A DNA stretch of 7,553 nucleotides from Parachlamydia sp. (lineage in GTDB: Bacteria > Chlamydiota > Chlamydiia > Chlamydiales > Parachlamydiaceae): positions 1 through 7,553 of the forward strand of contig JAJTHR010000012.1 of NCBI GenBank assembly GCA_021298935.1. The letters run 5' to 3'. The notes beneath the pieces were generated by a model that was not told the origin of the DNA, did not search any database, and saw only the letters and a list, made by a program, of their open reading frames with translations. Below, one piece after another: positions 6,152-7,553 of this stretch. Position 1 is the stretch's first letter; every line of letters begins with the position of its first letter. A program made the translations under genes and the position numbers.

Positions 6152-7553
6152 ATGCATTCGATTGGAAATCATTTAGCAGACTGCCACATGACGCCGCCTC
6201 CACAGCTTTTTTCTTCAGAATCGTTGATTTTTTTATTTTTTAATTTAGTGAGTTTAGGTCTTTATGGCACAGCTCAAATGAATTGTCAGCAAATATCAGC
6301 TAAAAAACTAGACATTCAAAATAAAAATTTCGAGAATAAGGTGGCCGGCCTCCTTACTGAAATAGGAGAAATCGAGCAAGAAATCCACCAGGCCAGCAAG
6401 CGAGCGGCAGTCGGAGAAGCCGTTGACTATTCTCGATTAGAAGGACGGGTTCTTCAAATACCCACTCAATATGCAGACATGATGACAGAGAGCGATCAGC
6501 CATTTGTTTCTTTTTCTTTTGTCAATACAATTAGCAACCTCTTTTCAAATATAATGACACTCGGCCTTTATGCCCTCTATCATACAAGGTCCCTGCAAAG
6601 CGATCTCTATTTCGATACAAGTAAGCAATACAGGGACAAGACAATAGGGAAGAAACAAGCTGACCATGTAGCCAAGCGGTTGGCAGCAAAAATTGAAAAA
6701 ATTAAAGACGCGGAAAAAATGCGGCAAGAGAATGAGGAATTAATTAACGGTCCGCTCGGAAGAGAGTACTCTAATTTAAATGAATTGAGAAATGAAAGAA
6801 AACATCTCCTCAGAGAAGCCGCCCTATTAAAAAATGAAAAACCAAGATGGGAAGCCGCTCGTCGTAAGCTAGAAATTAGCTTAGAACGCTTAAGAGAGGA
6901 AAAAGCCTCTTCGGAACAATTGGTGCAGGAGTTAGAGGAACAATACCAGGCTCTCTTAGCGAGATATCCAAATCATTTAAATATCGATGTGAATGAATTA
7001 AGAAAAATCGCAAGAAAACGGGATAAGAAAGATATTAAACTCAATCAATTGATTGAAGAACAGGCTAATTTAGAAAATCAGATTGTAGGATCTAACCAGA
7101 ATTTGGATCCGCAAAAAAGGGATTTGCTTAGGCTCGGTCCTGTTCCCGCAAAATATGAAAAGACAGCGGATGATCAGGAGATAAAAGGGGTTTATGGAAT
7201 TGAGCCGGGTGAGACAGATGAAGCCCTTTTAACTGATTATGCAAAACGTTACAATGGAAGACAAACGGCATTAAAGATCATCCAGACAGCTGTTGATTAC
7301 TCGATCCAGGAATTGTTACGGCTTAGCGAACAGGATAGCCCAAAAATTCACTTTAACAAAAGCTATTTCATTTTCGATGAAAAGTATAAAAAGCATAAAT
7401 ATGCAATTTATAGCTTGGCTGCCCTTGATTTCATCATGAATGGGAAGCTTTTTAAAAAAGGAAATGATTTTCAACTTAAATTGAATGCCGATGGCGTTTG
7501 CATGGGATCTTCACGTCCGCATGTTGTGCAAACGAATCGGATTGATCCCATGA
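6152..7553 (+). CDS. Second tandem paralog of the coiled-coil protein, 5' part
   Basis: The frame is open from ATG 6152 to the window end, giving 467 codons with no stop; the 3' end is outside. It is clearly related to the upstream gene product in the same order. The shared parts are two hydrophobic modules (NLVSLGLY at 31-38 and NIMTLGLY at 133-140), a long charged coiled coil (about 165-325), LGPVPAKYE (328-336), DYAKRYNGRQTAL (362-374), HFNKS (400-404) and DFQLKLNADGVCMGSSRP (439-456). It lacks most of the acidic linker of its neighbour, with 34 residues between the LGP and DYA motifs against 60. The two proteins have diverged well beyond recent duplication. Whether this copy also ends in an OTU-like domain, and whether that domain keeps its Cys and His, cannot be seen here. 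The product is probably made from the same transcript as the upstream gene. Function unknown. Confidence 0.9.
   Translation, partial: MHSIGNHLADCHMTPPPQLFSSESLIFLFFNLVSLGLYGTAQMNCQQISAKKLDIQNKNFENKVAGLLTEIGEIEQEIHQASKRAAVGEAVDYSRLEGRVLQIPTQYADMMTESDQPFVSFSFVNTISNLFSNIMTLGLYALYHTRSLQSDLYFDTSKQYRDKTIGKKQADHVAKRLAAKIEKIKDAEKMRQENEELINGPLGREYSNLNELRNERKHLLREAALLKNEKPRWEAARRKLEISLERLREEKASSEQLVQELEEQYQALLARYPNHLNIDVNELRKIARKRDKKDIKLNQLIEEQANLENQIVGSNQNLDPQKRDLLRLGPVPAKYEKTADDQEIKGVYGIEPGETDEALLTDYAKRYNGRQTALKIIQTAVDYSIQELLRLSEQDSPKIHFNKSYFIFDEKYKKHKYAIYSLAALDFIMNGKLFKKGNDFQLKLNADGVCMGSSRPHVVQTNRIDPM
6242..6571 (+). repeat. Duplicated hydrophobic module in the second paralog
   Basis: NLVSLGLY (residues 31-38) and NIMTLGLY (133-140) lie 102 residues apart. 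Each sits at the end of a hydrophobic stretch (SLIFLFFNLVSLGLYG and SNLFSNIMTLGLYALY). The pattern and spacing repeat those of the upstream paralog, so the duplication predates the split of the two genes. The feature spans both copies. Confidence 0.6.

Noticed and set aside
6545..6727. 60-residue minus-strand open frame in the second paralog
   Set aside because: It is antisense to a region conserved between the paralogs and has no upstream signals.

Overview
The window looks like a piece of a moderately AT-rich bacterial chromosome. My best guess is a chlamydia-related endosymbiont (Parachlamydiales-like), with moderate confidence. The reasons are the large coiled-coil proteins of unknown function arranged as tandem paralogs, one of which ends in a domain resembling the eukaryote-type OTU deubiquitinase fold, next to ordinary housekeeping and DNA-repair genes. 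No rRNA, tRNA, transposase or CRISPR array is visible, so the lineage call is inference from gene content and style.

Left part (1-2459, + strand): the 3' end of adenylate kinase (adk, zinc-binding LID type, cut by the window start), an AT-rich gap of about 190 bases, then an overlapping umuD-umuC pair encoding an error-prone DNA polymerase V system. The self-cleavage residues of UmuD and the catalytic acidic residues and clamp-binding motif of UmuC all appear intact.

Middle (2456-3361, - strand): a 301-residue, mostly helical protein that I do not recognise. It is convergent with umuC, and the two stop codons overlap.

Right part (3362-7553, + strand): an AT-rich region holding a good sigma70-like promoter, then two tandem paralogous genes 14 bases apart that probably form an operon. 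The first encodes 859 residues and the second is open to the window end (467 codons visible). Both have two short hydrophobic modules sharing an N-[IL]-x-[TS]-[IL]-G-[IL]-[YG] motif, a long coiled coil, and a shared domain with several matching motifs. The first protein ends in a domain that resembles an OTU cysteine protease along its length, but the Cys and His positions of the catalytic centre read as Pro and Ser. It may therefore be a pseudo-deubiquitinase. The corresponding end of the second protein lies beyond the window. I infer that these two are host-interaction (effector or inclusion-associated) proteins. The sequence shows the architecture, not the function.
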